Assembly: GCA_020726505.1 (NCBI GenBank)
Contig: JAHLEZ010000028.1
Location: forward strand, 558,001 to 622,000
DNA from: Leptodontidium sp. MPI-SDFR-AT-0119
Lineage: Eukaryota; Ascomycota; Leotiomycetes; Helotiales; Leptodontidiaceae
Length of the DNA stretch: 64,000 bases
Direction of reading: 5' to 3'
Each line of letters opens with the position of its first letter. The first letter of the stretch is position 1. The notes under the pieces were generated by a model. The model was not told where the DNA came from and did no database searches. It saw only the letters and a list, made by a program, of their open reading frames with translations. Below, in pieces: positions 12,614-23,493 of this stretch. The translations under genes and the position numbers were made by a program.

Positions 12614-14791
12614 CTATTGTAATACAATATTCTCCTTTGGCAAACCCGAGCCTGCGACCTCACCATGCATAACACCGTGGATATATGCACCACCTATAAA
12701 CTCCCGTGTCTTGACATGCTGGGGCTTCGCTTGGTTAGACCTCAGCACCACCGGCTCGGATAGCCCTGCGAGTATCCATGCCTCGTCCCCCTCACGTGAG
12801 TCAACAGGGCCTACCCCCAACATCTGGTTATTCGTGCGAAAGACAATGCGGTACCCGGTGACCACTTCAGTCTGGCGCACGTAATCGGCAGAATCGCTTA
12901 TATCTCCCTCTCCAATGCGTTCACAAGCTTGTGACAAAGAAGTTGAATTGTATGCTGAGCTCTCAGGCTCTTCCTTAAACAGACGAAGCCATGGAGTGAC
13001 GCGAGGTTCATTGATGGAGGCGTCGAACTTGGAAATCATGAACCGGTGCATCTTACCAGCAACGCGGGAAGCAACGGGGCGACCTTTGTCTCCATACCAG
13101 TTGTAGCCTGTGACACAAAGTGTTGCTACTCTCTTCATAAATTGACTACAAAGAAGGTCTGGTGGCGCGGGTGTCTGAGAGCCCAAAGTGTCTGCAATGC
13201 AGGTTCTAGCAAGGGCTTCGATCCGGGTTTCTATCTTAATGGAAGTACCTCTAAGAACAGCAGGTGAGTTTTGTTTTAGACACACTAGGGGAGAATAGAC
13301 AGTTGCTTACTTGCTGTGAATGGATTGGTAGTAGTCAGGAAGTCCACGAGCAACTTCTGCAATGCTACCCCATACAGGCGTTTGTAAGACATCGAAAGGC
13401 GGGATTGAACAAGCCTCGATGACCCCAAGGAATTGTCCCTGAACTTCGAGCTTGTCGTCGTCGAAGTTGCGCCCATCAGATGTACGCGCCCAGTCTCCGT
13501 TGGCACGCCAGAATTTTTCACCAGGCAAGTAAGGAGGGACTAGCCAAACGCTGAAGTCGGGAACCCAGGAAGGTAAATGTCCAAGTGATCTTTCTCGATT
13601 GCTCTCTCTTTTCCTCAGCATTTGAAGATCGCCCCGAGACTCAGTAAGAAGCCTCATTACTCTAGTATAGAGTATCTCGACAGGGAGTTGGTAGTCGGCA
13701 ACAAGGCACTGGGCCTTCTCTGGATCACTGAATGGCGGCTTGTCAAGATTGGAGATACCAAGCAAGGAGTATATCTTATCGCGTGGATCAGTAGCTAAGC
13801 AGGGCCGATGCGTGGATAACAACTGCTCAAGTCTGAACTTGCCCAGTTCTCCTAGGGCGAACTCGCGAGTCCTCACTAGCTGTATTGCAGCCGTCCCGCC
13901 ATCTGTCTTCGCTGCAAGCATTGTCTCAAATCCTACTCGTGCCTTTGGATCGGTCACTGTACCATTAAGCAGCTCTGTGTGTAGTGACTGGCCCCAATTT
14001 GTAAGAAGCAAGAACATGAGTGCCGCGGAGAGCTTGCCCCAGTCAAGACGCCTCCTTCCACAGACCAAGACGATCTTTCTTGCTTGGGAGATCTCTTGGA
14101 TAACCCAAACTCGCTTGAAGTAAGGGCGATGAAGGAGTGCGGCGATAGAAAGCCATTGACGATCGTTGATTGGTTCGATTCCTAGCTTTGTTGGATAGTG
14201 GCTCGCATTGTAGAAGTCCCATGGGCTAATGTGGCTCACAGCCGCCCGTGCCTCCTCCAGTTGCTGTTTGCTTCTCGGAACTCTCCCGATCGAGCCAAGT
14301 CGCTCTAGAGCCATGAAGGCATCCGAGACAGTCCCGTCTTCCGGCCCGAGCCAGACAATGACCAACTCGGCTTGCTCGTAGAGAGTGGCCATCATCTGAA
14401 CCTGTGAAGAGCGCTCTGTAGGATTACCTTGGTCTATACAAATGGCATCTATCCATATGTACGTAGTTCGGGATAAGTCTCTAGTTTGGAGCTCCTTGAA
14501 GGCGGCCGCTAGATTTGGCTGAACTTCGAGCCTGGCGCCGTTGCAGCGAACTGCAGTGAGGAAATGGACGGGGATCTTGGTCGAAGAAAGATAGGGGCAT
14601 GCCGGATCGCCCCATGTATATGACAAGGCATCGAAAGGGGGAGCGCTGTTTAGTTCGAAGGTGTGAAGAGTGAAAGATATCTCTCCATTGGGCTGGTGCC
14701 GCTGGTCGAGTTCGATCAGACGAACGCACGTCGCAGAAGGAAGAGGTTCATAGATGAAAGTGTTGTCTGAATTTGCCGCCATTGATCCCAT
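12614..14791 (-). CDS. HET-domain heterokaryon incompatibility protein
   Basis: Two exons, 13311-14791 and 12614-13250, joined by a 60 bp intron (13251-13310; donor GTAAGC, acceptor TTCTTAG) that restores one frame. The first ATG of the frame is at 14791; a second at 14782 is equally usable. The protein is about 705 residues, normal for the family. The HET domain occupies roughly the first 250 residues, with FDALSYTWGDP, TYIWIDAICIDQG, SQVQMMATLYEQAELVIVWLG and FKRVWVIQEISQAR. DPRDKIYSLLGI and LPSWVPDF follow, and the C-terminus has the typical AYIHGVMHGEV. No transmembrane segment is seen. HET proteins limit fusion between unlike strains, usually with a partner that is often unlinked; none is visible here. 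This is the only HET copy of three without visible damage. Confidence 0.85.
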
Positions 14792-15514
14792 CAACACACA
14801 GGAATCCTGTGTTTTGTGGGGTGTCTCGTTTTATGCGGGGTAGGTTGAAAGTACTGAAATCGGGTTGACAGGAGGATAGAGTGTTATTTCCAGTGAATTG
14901 GAAACTAAGATTCATCAGGCTTCACTTGATGCAGATTGCACAGATATAGGTTGAGATTCACTGCAGCCTTGAAAAGGACATCACCAAGGTAGGATATAGT
15001 TGCGTGAAAGGCTATCATTGTGGCAGAGAACTATTGAACCCATTTTCCCTCTACCCTGATAAGATCGAGTGGAGGGAAAGAGGCTGAAATATTGATATAT
15101 TTTGGTGTTTTTCTGACCAATGCCGGGCCTGAGCCCCCTGCCTTTAGGAAGAACCCGCGCCACACCTCCTATTTCAGCTTCCCATTTATCGCATTTCAAT
15201 TCACATATTTCTTCTCCTGAAATAATGAGGAGATTGAATCTGCGCAGTCTCGCCAATGGCGACCGCCCACTGCTTGAGAATGGTTTCAATAAAGTTACAA
15301 ATACCTGGCGAGCGCCCTGAAAAGACCCGCCTAAGCTGGCTGCATTTCACAGGTTATTATCCAGAAGCTCATGACCCGCTTTCTTCGAAAAAGTTGCGAA
15401 ACTATCAGGTAAAGACCACATTCAAATTCACGACTACGAGTTTATTAGGCTGATGTACAGTACGACATCTAGACACCAAATCACGATTTGTCTCAGAGAG
15501 TTGTCTACCACAGA
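14792..15514. other. Intergenic, shared 5' region of two divergent genes
   Basis: It separates the minus-strand HET gene from the plus-strand proline-rich gene. Short frames exist, but none has a domain, a plausible start or a partner exon. No repeat was recognised. Confidence 0.5.
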
Positions 15515-16288
15515 ATGAGCACTCAGATACCCAGGAAGGCGATTGAATCGCCCCAAATGCAACATACTTCCTCTTCTCCGCAGCCCCCACAAGCATCAGC
15601 ACCGCCAACGAGCCCCTCTAACTTCACAAACTCCATACACGCACCCCAAGCCTCTCAGGTAGCAGGACCAGGGCAGAAAGTTCCTGGTCCAACCGGAACC
15701 GGAGAACTTACTGGGCAGTACATCGCTCCTTTTATGTCCTCCCCTCAATCATATCAACACCCGACGGGCCAATGGCCTCCACCAAACCAACCTTCTCAAC
15801 CAATTATTCTTGACCCCCCCACGAATCCGAGCTTGAATGGACATCAAATACAATCCATCCCCACAGCACCCAACGGAAAAAGTCTTCCACCACCACCAGG
15901 AATGGTACATCTCGCAGACTACTCGCAGCGTCAGAGACACATGCAGAACCCTCCGCAGAACATTCCATATCAGGGTACTGCCGAGAAAAGCCAACCGCAG
16001 AGTTGGCAACATGAAGTCCACACAGCGCAGCCGGAATTGGTCAAGGGAATGGAATGTGTAGAGCAGTCGGAGGAGGAACGCAAGAAGCAGCGGCGTGCAG
16101 AGCAGCTTGCGAAGACGAGACACTGTGTTGGCCAAACGTGCATTATCATGGGAAAAACTTGCATTGTGATGGGCTCGGTGATGGCTGCGGCTTGTAGTGT
16201 TGTGATGTGTTTGGCTAGTTGTCTGCCTGGGGGTAGTGTCGGGATGATGGGAGGTGGCGGTGGGTTCGATATTAGTATGCCTACCTAG
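15515..16288 (+). CDS. Hypothetical Pro/Gln-rich protein with hydrophobic Cys/Met-rich C-terminus
   Basis: About 257 residues in one exon, from the ATG at 15515 (MSTQIPRK); the upstream nine codons lack an ATG. Residues 1 to about 170 are low complexity, rich in Pro, Gln, Ser and Asn, and likely disordered. A charged stretch (EEERKKQRRAEQLAK) follows. Then comes a short Cys/Met-rich hydrophobic segment with the internal near-repeat CIIMGK/CIVMGS, and a glycine-rich tail (GMMGGGGG). The hydrophobic part could insert in a membrane or be lipidated. I recognise no named family. The frame is clean for 770 bp with normal codon use, so it is probably real. Confidence 0.6.
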   Translation: MSTQIPRKAIESPQMQHTSSSPQPPQASAPPTSPSNFTNSIHAPQASQVAGPGQKVPGPTGTGELTGQYIAPFMSSPQSYQHPTGQWPPPNQPSQPIILDPPTNPSLNGHQIQSIPTAPNGKSLPPPPGMVHLADYSQRQRHMQNPPQNIPYQGTAEKSQPQSWQHEVHTAQPELVKGMECVEQSEEERKKQRRAEQLAKTRHCVGQTCIIMGKTCIVMGSVMAAACSVVMCLASCLPGGSVGMMGGGGGFDISMPT

Positions 16289-16776
16289 ATACTAGATGAC
16301 CTTCGGTTTGCACTCCCGGATTGTGCTCAACAGTCTTGGTTGTTTCTTTTGAAATTTTCTTTTGGTCCTTTTTTCCTCTTTTTTTCCCTTTTGGTTATAT
16401 ATATGACTTAATATATCACTTAGGGCTTTGAAATGATAGAATTGAAAAGCCTAATTATAAGTTGATTGATAAGAGGGGCGAACAGAGCTTGCTGCAAGCC
16501 CCTGAACCGTTCGCTAAACAATGGGATGTTTCCGCTGGAACGCAGCTCAGGGCCTACCATCTCCGTCTCAATTTCCGGGTGCGATTGGTATGTTCCTGGT
16601 TCTGGTCCCAATAAAATGCGTTGAGCAGACTGAGAACTATGGAAGTTTATTTCCGTGATCTTTATAGGACATAATATAATCGAGTGTTGTCATCCCAAAC
16701 AACCCTTGGCCATATCCTTCCCACCAATAATTCCTCCAAAATGACTTCTAGGACCACTTTAGTATGACATCGGCTC
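16289..16776. other. Intergenic between convergent genes
   Basis: It begins with a T-rich tract (16335-16400) that could serve 3' end formation of the gene before it. Nothing else was recognised. Confidence 0.45.
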
Positions 16777-17409
16777 TCACGGGAGCTTGGTCAACCTTGG
16801 AAAATCTGTCAGGTTGTTTTCAAGCGAATTGGAAACAGGAGGTCCACTTACATCCATTAACATCCTCGACAACTGTCTTCGGGATGGTACACGTATTCGC
16901 AACAGTGATATCTTGAGTCTTCTGTTTGCCGCAAGCGGCACTAAAGCAACCATTGTCGTCCATAGCTCTTTGAAGAGCATCGCCTTTCCAACCGAAGACG
17001 TAATCACCGTGTTGACCGTCGCCGGTCGGGTCTCCGGTGCTGAGAACAAATGGCTGGGAGCCATCCGCCTGCCATTTGGCTTTGTTGTTGAATCCTGTGG
17101 TATCCCAGACAAACTAATTTTCGTGTCGGTAAATGACTTTATATAGAAGTGGGAGAGAGGTTTGTTCTGTACCTCAAGCATGAGTTGCCGGATCTTGATA
17201 GGGTGGGTGGTAGGACAATCCCCCGTGCTCAAGAAGTTCGAAGGACCTTGCTTGGGGTAGGCAACATGGTCCCAATGGTTGAGAGAGTCGAGATTTGTGC
17301 CATCCCAGCAGCTGTATTTGGTTAGAATTCCCCTGGTGGAAATTGAATTAAGCCAAGAGAGAGGAATCTGAGGGGTGGGGCTAGGGCACCCCTTAGCAAG
17401 GCACGCCAA
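16777..17409 (-). pseudogene. DUF1996 protein, C-terminal half only (5' truncated)
   Basis: Three exon segments can be joined: down to 17173, then 16852-17113, then 16777-16805. Introns of 59 bp and 46 bp keep the frame. The protein reads GILTKYSCWDGTNLDS, HVAYP, QPFVLSTGDPTGDGQHGDYV and the terminal FPRLTKLP. This is the C-terminal half of DUF1996, a fungal secreted family often fused to WSC domains, with unknown activity. The N-terminal half and signal peptide are missing. Upstream of 17409 the sequence changes at once to AT-rich DNA and then to a HET relic on the other strand. The surviving frame has no stops, so truncation is probably recent or the piece is under little decay. Confidence 0.8.
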
Positions 17410-17545
17410 TGCCTTATAAGTAATTTAAAAGTGTTTATTTAAGTACTTTACCGTAGTCTTAAATGAAGATAATAATTATGCTAAAGAGAGGAGCTTTCGG
17501 GGTCGGTCGTGCTGGCTAGGCTGGCATTGTTAACGCTTTCATGTC

Positions 17546-18620
17546 GGCGATTTTGGATACGACATCTCATATGTGTGGGGTAATGCTGAAGGTAAAGTTC
17601 CAATCACCATCGAGGACCAGCCACTTCTGGTAACACAAAATCTCGATTCTGCTTTGCGCCATATTCGCGGTGCTGAAAGATTGATTCTCGTATGGGCTGA
17701 TGCTATCTGCATAAATTAGACAGATGACGAGGAGAAGTCTCAACAGGTCGCACAGATGGGGGATGTGTACAAGAAAGCGCTCCGAACCATAATTTTTCTT
17801 GGTGAGGAGACGGGTATGTCAGCCCAAATGTTTTCGATCATGAAGTCGTGGACTGGAGACTTCTCCGAGGCCTCATTTTGATCTGAACCTTGTCATGAGT
17901 ATGCTCGGGAGACCTTGGTTCCTCAGGGCTTGGACCTTCCAAGAGTTGATTCTGTCGAAAGAGCCTCGGGTTCAAGGTAAACTAGCTCCTGCTTTTACTA
18001 CTAAGCTACCTCAGAGTGGGAGCAAAATTGCTGAGCGATCTGCCCCCGAGGATGTTGTCTTCAAATCTGACTTCTTGTCTAGTTGGCATCAACTTTGCCA
18101 TGTTCTCTCACATCATTCAACGGAATATCGAATTCTACGCGATATGGATGCTTCGCGAAAGCTCGTTGCCGAGTACAAATTTTTTCGAACTCAAGACTAG
18201 CTCTGAGTTCCTCGATTTATTCTCATTCTAGTGCTACGATGGAGAGGACTTGGGGCACAGGATCCTTGAGATATGATATATGCCCATCTTGGTGTTGCCA
18301 GCGATGTTACGGATCGCAGAGCAAGAATTAAAAATCTGATTCGGGTATGTGATGCTCTTGATCGTGTGGCGTTTTAACTTCAAATGAGCTTCCTACAAAT
18401 TCCCCTATCAAGTGAACTGTTATTGTCGACCACGTTAAATGTTGTCTTCATCAGGTTGACTATGAAAAGCCGTACAATCATCTTTTCGCGCAATTTGCTC
18501 TAAATATGTTTGGAACCATGCATAACTACCATCTTCTAATTAAGCCCCGTAGTACATGTTGATAGCAACTCGAAGGAAACCAGCACAACCATCGTTCCAT
18601 CATGGTCACCGGAATGGTCC
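17546..18620 (+). pseudogene. Second degraded HET-domain gene
   Basis: Frames and stops alternate, but the HET blocks occur in order: YDISYVWGNAEGK, NLDSALRHIRGAERL, LVWADAICIN followed by TAG where the family has Gln, SQQVAQMGDVYKKALRTIIF, RPWFLRAWTFQEL (17901-17946), DMIYAHLGVASDVTDRR (near 18270) and LPSWSPEWS-like residues near 18590. The CAG-to-TAG change at the core motif plus several frame changes make it non-functional. Introns may explain some breaks. It lies head to head with the DUF1996 remnant. Confidence 0.8.
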
Positions 18621-18674
18621 AAAACCGGATTGCCGCAGGGTCAACAAGATCTCTGCGATGCTTTCCTGCGTAAA

Positions 18675-19340
18675 ATGGATGATGTTGGGAATCTTGAAGG
18701 AGTTCGGGAAAACCAGATGCTTCATAATACTGCCTCATTGTCACCAATTCGTACTCCATCGTACATGGGTTCGGCTATTCAAACCAAGTCTGCAGCTCCT
18801 AGCCGGGTTACAGGCATTAAATCCAGGAAAATGCTATTTAAATCGCCCAGTTTCTTCAAAAGATCCTTCAATATGCCCTTTCGGAATCACTCTGATCGAT
18901 TTGAAGTATTTAACCAAACCCAAGCATTCCTAGAAGAGGCGGAAACTTTGCCTCCTCGATTGTCTAAATTGCATTGTAAGAACTTTCTCTATATTCTTTT
19001 CTTTAATTGTGTAAACAAGAATGAGACTGAACGATGGCACTTCCCCCTAGGTGAGATAGCAAGTCGACCAGCATGGACTAAATCTTATTTAAGATCCTCC
19101 TACTTCCTTCCCACAATTGGATACTCCCTCGTCATTATCACCCGACTCTCCAGTGTAATATCTCACGATCTGATAACGCATGGTGAAATCACCGCAGCTG
19201 CAGCCCTAACTCATGGAAGGCAGGCCGAACCCGACAACCACCAAGTGCATCTTGACGTAATCAACGAGTACCAGCACTTTTTCCAACCCATCCAACTTCA
19301 CATGGATGAGTTTTTTGTGATGGATATGACTGGGGGCTGA
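18675..19340 (+). other. Open frame of unknown nature after the HET relic
   Basis: The frame is open for about 230 codons up to 19340; the first ATG is at 18675. No domain is recognised. The region near LEEAETLPPRLSK reads protein-like, so it may be the 3' part of the HET relic just upstream rather than a separate gene. Low confidence. Confidence 0.2.
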
Positions 19341-20010
19341 ACGCCTCAAGGGAAAAGCCGAGCCCCATGAGTTTGTGGGGGAGGATTTTGTGGAGCAGCC
19401 TGTGTTTCAGCAAGGGAGGGTTTTGTGCGAACGGGGTGCTTTTGGGGAGAGGAAGGCTTTCTTCCTGAACTGAGGATTCTCTGTGTGGTTGGCATGGACC
19501 ATACATATTTGAGCAATAATCTGGTATTAAGTGTGCGTCTGGTCCGAGCCGCGATGATTGTTAGTCAATCTCCCTCTTGTATCAGCCAGTCCACGATTTT
19601 AGTCGCCTACGAATTTTTATCGCACCGCAACAAGACAGGTTATCTTGAGACATGTGATGGCAGTACGATCCCAAAACATGAGACCTACAGACAAGTGGCG
19701 GTCATATTCCGTCAATGGTTGGTGGCCAAAGGCGGGGGTACCGGGCAGCTGCAGACCTGTATTACCACACTCGTCGCTATGGGACAGCTTTCATTCATCA
19801 TTGGATACAACAAAGAGAGATCTTATCGCTCCAATGGTTTCTGTCAGTTTGATGGAGAGTCATAAACTGTGCTGTATCCCCGTATGCTTCTACAGTCTTG
19901 CTCATTGCTCCCCAAGTTCAGCTGGGTAAGACCGCCTTTCTTGAAGCCCAAGAAACGAAACACAAACCTACAAAGTTCCCCTTTGGAATCCAATTACAGC
20001 CCAGTACGCC
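19341..20010. other. Intergenic
   Basis: Several short overlapping frames but no domain or repeat; nothing supportable. Confidence 0.4.
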
Positions 20011-20517
20011 ATGCCTCAACGAGCATCATCTGAAGCAAGATGGTGTATGTTCCCCTCCTTGCACGACAACGTGTCCAGCTTGCTTGAGGACGATGGTCTT
20101 CATTTTACCTTCTACCCCATCGACAGGGACACCGGTTGTATTAAATCCTACGACACCAATATCATGGGCAAGTTCCGATGCAACAACCAAACATGCAAGG
20201 CCACGGGATGGGGAAGCAGGAAAATTGCCATCACTATCCGCAGGTTCCGAAATCAGCGATACAACGCCAGAGTATACTACCAACGCTGCAAGAGATGTAA
20301 AACGTTGAGCGAACCCGAGGTCGACGATTCGTACGCTGATCGGGTTGCGTATCGGCTCAAGAGCTGGTCTGGAGTTGAGCAGGAGAGGAGACCATTCTCA
20401 GGAACGTCAAATGGCCCGCATGAAAGGAGTTTGTGCGAGGGTTGCAAGGCTGGGCATTGCAACGATGCGAGCGAGGTGGATAACCTGGCTGGGAGGTTTG
20501 CGAACTTTGCGCTGTGA
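20011..20517 (+). CDS. 3CxxC-type zinc-finger protein
   Basis: A single-exon protein of 168 residues starting at the ATG at 20011. After about 50 residues comes GKFRCNNQTCKATGWGSRKI, then YYQRCKRCKTL, then RSLCEGCKAGHC near the C-terminus. These paired cysteines in this order are the hallmark of the 3CxxC-type zinc finger (Pfam zf-3CxxC), found in many small fungal proteins and in vertebrate receptor-transporting proteins. The domain fills most of the protein, which is normal for the fungal members. The exact function is unknown; RNA binding or protein folding help have been discussed for relatives. No neighbour suggests a role. Confidence 0.75.
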   Translation: MPQRASSEARWCMFPSLHDNVSSLLEDDGLHFTFYPIDRDTGCIKSYDTNIMGKFRCNNQTCKATGWGSRKIAITIRRFRNQRYNARVYYQRCKRCKTLSEPEVDDSYADRVAYRLKSWSGVEQERRPFSGTSNGPHERSLCEGCKAGHCNDASEVDNLAGRFANFAL

Positions 20518-20990
20518 GGGATGTGAGATATATGCTTGCCGTCCTCGATGTCCATCGGTGGTAGGGACGGCGGGTACGCCACGGCGTAGGGAGGGGAACA
20601 CAAAATCGTAGGGTGATGGAAAGTCAAAAAGCTCGCGGAAGGAAAGTTGTTGCTGAACACTATTCAGTGTCGAAATGGTTTAGCTTGGGGTTATTGCAAG
20701 CTCGATAATTGCACAGTACTTGCAGAAGCTAGTTCCGAGATGGGAAATTGTCGGCGGAGCGTGTCATTGACGATGAATTCTTCACAAAAGAATCAAAGGA
20801 TCGAAAGGAGCATGATATAAAGAGTAGTACGGTTTTTGTAGCTAGTTGGAATTATCCAACACAGTATGAGATATTAATGAGGGCATGTTGTAGTTGGATT
20901 TACTTTAGAGTTTAAGGGGATTTATCTAATATAATTTATTCACAATGACGAATAAATCACAAAGTTCAGCAGCTCTATCCCTTGTTATAT
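20518..20990. other. Intergenic
   Basis: Becomes AT-rich after 20800; no feature recognised. Confidence 0.4.
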
Positions 20991-21633
20991 CTAATCTAGT
21001 AGATGCGAGACCTCCACGTCATTTGTAGTATCCACCGGTGGTAATAAGGCCAAGGACAACTCTCTTAAATAACGTCCTAAGTAACGATACAAAGCCTTCT
21101 TTGGTGCCATGAAGTCCAATAGACATAACGGGCATCGCGAGACTTGGATGAGATCATCATAAAGGTCACGATATTTAGTCATCTCGCGGTTTGTCCATTC
21201 TCGTTTAGACTTGAATGTTGACATCGCCTTATCGCAATCTCCAAATTGGCAGACGTAAGGCTCAAGGTCATCGAAAACGTGTTTTCTAATAATGTCAGAC
21301 AAATTCAGTGCAATATTAAAACGCTGGTCGCGATAGATCTACCTATTTCCATTGTTCCTGTGTCTTGATGTTGCTTATATTTTTAAGGCAGATGAAGCAT
21401 TCAAATTTGGCACCGTCGCGCCCTGCTAATGGTAGGACGGGAGCGCGGCGTTGCTCAGATTTAGACGCGTTTATTACCAAGGAAGATCTAAAGGAATTAA
21501 CAAACTCTCGATGGCGTAATTTGCCAAAAGTGCCCTCTGCTGGATCCAGGTCGGTCATCGGAAATGCCCTTGTGGTCGAAGATGGATGGCGCAGTATTGC
21601 TTGATTTGGTAGTCCGGGAGCGCTAACCGACAA
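20991..21633 (-). pseudogene. Fragment of a C2H2-like zinc-finger protein
   Basis: Two pieces in sequence on the minus strand. The first (21343-21633) ends in FECFICLKNISNIKTQEQWK and the second (20991-21302) continues HVFDDLEPYVCQFGDCDK. Such a tandem Cys-His region (CxxC, then WxxHVxxDLxPYxC, then CPLC) is common in large fungal proteins that also carry helical or ankyrin parts. The break between the pieces looks like an intron (donor GTAGAT, acceptor ATTAG), but a TAG stop stands directly before the donor and the phases do not agree. The second piece stops shortly after the third finger. I regard it as a remnant. Confidence 0.55.
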
Positions 21634-21654
21634 ATACCTCCAACTGGTTAAAGT

Positions 21655-21867
21655 CTAAGCTTCCCGAACGGCCTCTGGATCATCAAATTCTCCTTGAATA
21701 ATCTCGAACCTCGACGAATCCAGGATCGCCTTGGGAAGTTTCTTGGAATTCCGACAATAGCCTCGGATTGATACATTGGAGTCGGCTAGTAAGGCCTTTG
21801 CTATACACTGCGCAAATTTGCCAGTGAGCCCAGCGATTGGAACTGTTGTGGAACTCATGATTGACAA
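21655..21867 (-). pseudogene. NmrA-like NAD(P)-binding protein, N-terminal fragment
   Basis: About 70 residues starting MSIMSSTTVPIAGLTGKFAQ: a beta strand followed by a glycine loop as in the NmrA/isoflavone-reductase-like Rossmann proteins, then YCRNSKKLPKAI and FEIIQGEFDDPEAV, matching the second strand region of that family. The frame stops at 21655, where the family would run on for some 230 more residues. What follows directly on the same strand is the zinc-finger fragment, so the break looks like a rearrangement junction rather than an intron. Confidence 0.6.
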
Positions 21868-22473
21868 ATAAAGAGTATGTACGAATGATTAGGTGTTTGA
21901 TTGTAAATGATTGATGAAGGATGGATGGATGCAAAGTCTAACCTGCAACTAAAGTGATACGGACTGCAAGCTTTCAGTTATAGAGCAGCTCAGTTGCCTA
22001 GACGTTTTCGGATATAGATCATCATATCTCCGCCGTCGTGAATGAAGACGGACTTAAGTTTAAGCTTCCTTACTGCCGTGCTGCTTGGTCATTATTTCTT
22101 GCTCCGCTATGCACCTGCGTGGCTGATATAAGGCTCAAAAGAGATTTCACGGCACTACTCACCGCTGTATACGAAGTAACATTTCGACAACGCGAACATT
22201 CTGACATCATGGTGTCGAAGTGAGACGGTTGATGGAGCTTTAGATTAGTTACTTCGTACGTAAAGGTGGAGGCGAGTACAGATTCCGCGTGCGTGCGCCT
22301 GTCGAATGTTTTACCAAAGGTTCGGATCAATAAAACGTCTGGATTTCAGTACTTTTATCCCTTTTAGATTTAAGTCAGTGTAGGAAGCACAGACGAGAAA
22401 TCCGGACTTGTTCAACCATGTACGAAGTAATTGGGATTGTGCCAGCTTGGCGAAAAACATGAATTATTCTTTT
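21868..22473. other. Intergenic with repeated TACGAAGTAA motif
   Basis: The motif TACGAAGTAA occurs near 22167 and 22417 and inverted near 22245 (GTTACTTCGTACG). The first and inverted copies could be ends of a roughly 95 bp element. No gene is seen. Confidence 0.4.
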
Positions 22474-23493
22474 CTACTCAAGTTCGATGACAAGCTTTTT
22501 AGCACTGACGCCTTTCTTGTTTGCGAGACAGCCTTTCTCCACACTTCCTAGCCCTCTTCCAATAACATATGACTCTGGCAAGCACTTGAGCTTGCCTTGC
22601 TCAAGCGCTGGGGCAATGAAATCCGCCCAAAGAGGATCAACAATGTTATCGATGCCCTCAATGCAGTTCGTCTTCGAGGCCGAGGGGATGTTACTTGGTC
22701 CGGCAAGCACAGTGGCGAGGTTTCCTGATCCAAGCTTTTCCAGCATAGGTACAACGATCTTGAAGCTCTCCTCTTGAGAAATAGCATCTAGGATGCCAAC
22801 AAAGTCGGTTGGTTTAGCGGCTTTCACAGCCTGGACGACATGGTCTACAACTGCGGGATCGTTGTAGTCGAAAACCTCGTGAGCCCCACACGAACGGCAG
22901 AAGTCGAAATTTTTGGGTGAAGCAACGGCCACGACGTAGGCCCCGGTGGCCGCTGCCAACTGAATACCGAGCGTGCCGACGGAAGAACTGCCTCCATAGA
23001 TGATAAGCTTTTTGTCGCTGGTCTTGGCGGGCAGAGTCGGCAATTCCAGTCCGAGGTAGCCCTGGTCACGATCGCTAAAGAGGCCTGTCGCGGCGGTATC
23101 AAGTGCTAAGGGAACAACGCAGGCATCGTTGAATGAGAAGGAATCGGGGATCTTGGCGACCTTTGCAGCCTCGACAGCGACGTAACGCTGGAAGGCGTCG
23201 TTCTTGGGTTTTTGAGACATCAGACTAACGGCGTGCCCAATGACACGATCGCCTTTCTTGACGTGATGCACGTCACTGCCGACGTCAACAACCACACCTG
23301 CAGCGTCGCAGCCCCGGACCATCGGCCAGGTCTGGATAAGCCAACCGAGATCGCGCACCTTCCAGTCGATAGGGTTGATTGAGATGGAGTGATTCTTGAT
23401 GATCACCTCGTTTGCGTCAATGTTAGGCATGTCAGCGGGGCCGACACGGAAGGTATGGCCGACGCCATCGAGCCACGCTGCTTGGTTGGCCAT
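22474..23493 (-). CDS. Medium-chain dehydrogenase/reductase, trans-enoyl-reductase type
   Basis: 339 residues in one exon, starting at the ATG at 23493 (MANQAAWLDG); codons upstream of it have no better start. The N-terminal GroES-like half shows SINPIDWKVRD and VRGCDAAGVVVDVG. The Rossmann half shows YGGSSSVGTLGIQLA, a nucleotide-binding glycine loop, then CGAHEVFDYNDP. The C-terminus GVSAKKLVIEL is typical. This matches the ToxD-like zinc-independent enoyl reductases that act in trans with polyketide synthases, or stand alone as NADPH-dependent enone reductases. No synthase is in the window. A decayed relative lies 3 kb away at 26131-27410. Confidence 0.85.
   Translation of the reverse strand: MANQAAWLDGVGHTFRVGPADMPNIDANEVIIKNHSISINPIDWKVRDLGWLIQTWPMVRGCDAAGVVVDVGSDVHHVKKGDRVIGHAVSLMSQKPKNDAFQRYVAVEAAKVAKIPDSFSFNDACVVPLALDTAATGLFSDRDQGYLGLELPTLPAKTSDKKLIIYGGSSSVGTLGIQLAAATGAYVVAVASPKNFDFCRSCGAHEVFDYNDPAVVDHVVQAVKAAKPTDFVGILDAISQEESFKIVVPMLEKLGSGNLATVLAGPSNIPSASKTNCIEGIDNIVDPLWADFIAPALEQGKLKCLPESYVIGRGLGSVEKGCLANKKGVSAKKLVIELE

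Noticed and set aside
19425..19929. Overlapping plus-strand frames of 146 and 94 codons
   Set aside because: No recognisable domain, no splice partner, start codons without context.
22070..22330. 86-codon minus-strand frame
   Set aside because: No domain; it overlaps the inverted TACGAAGTAA motifs.
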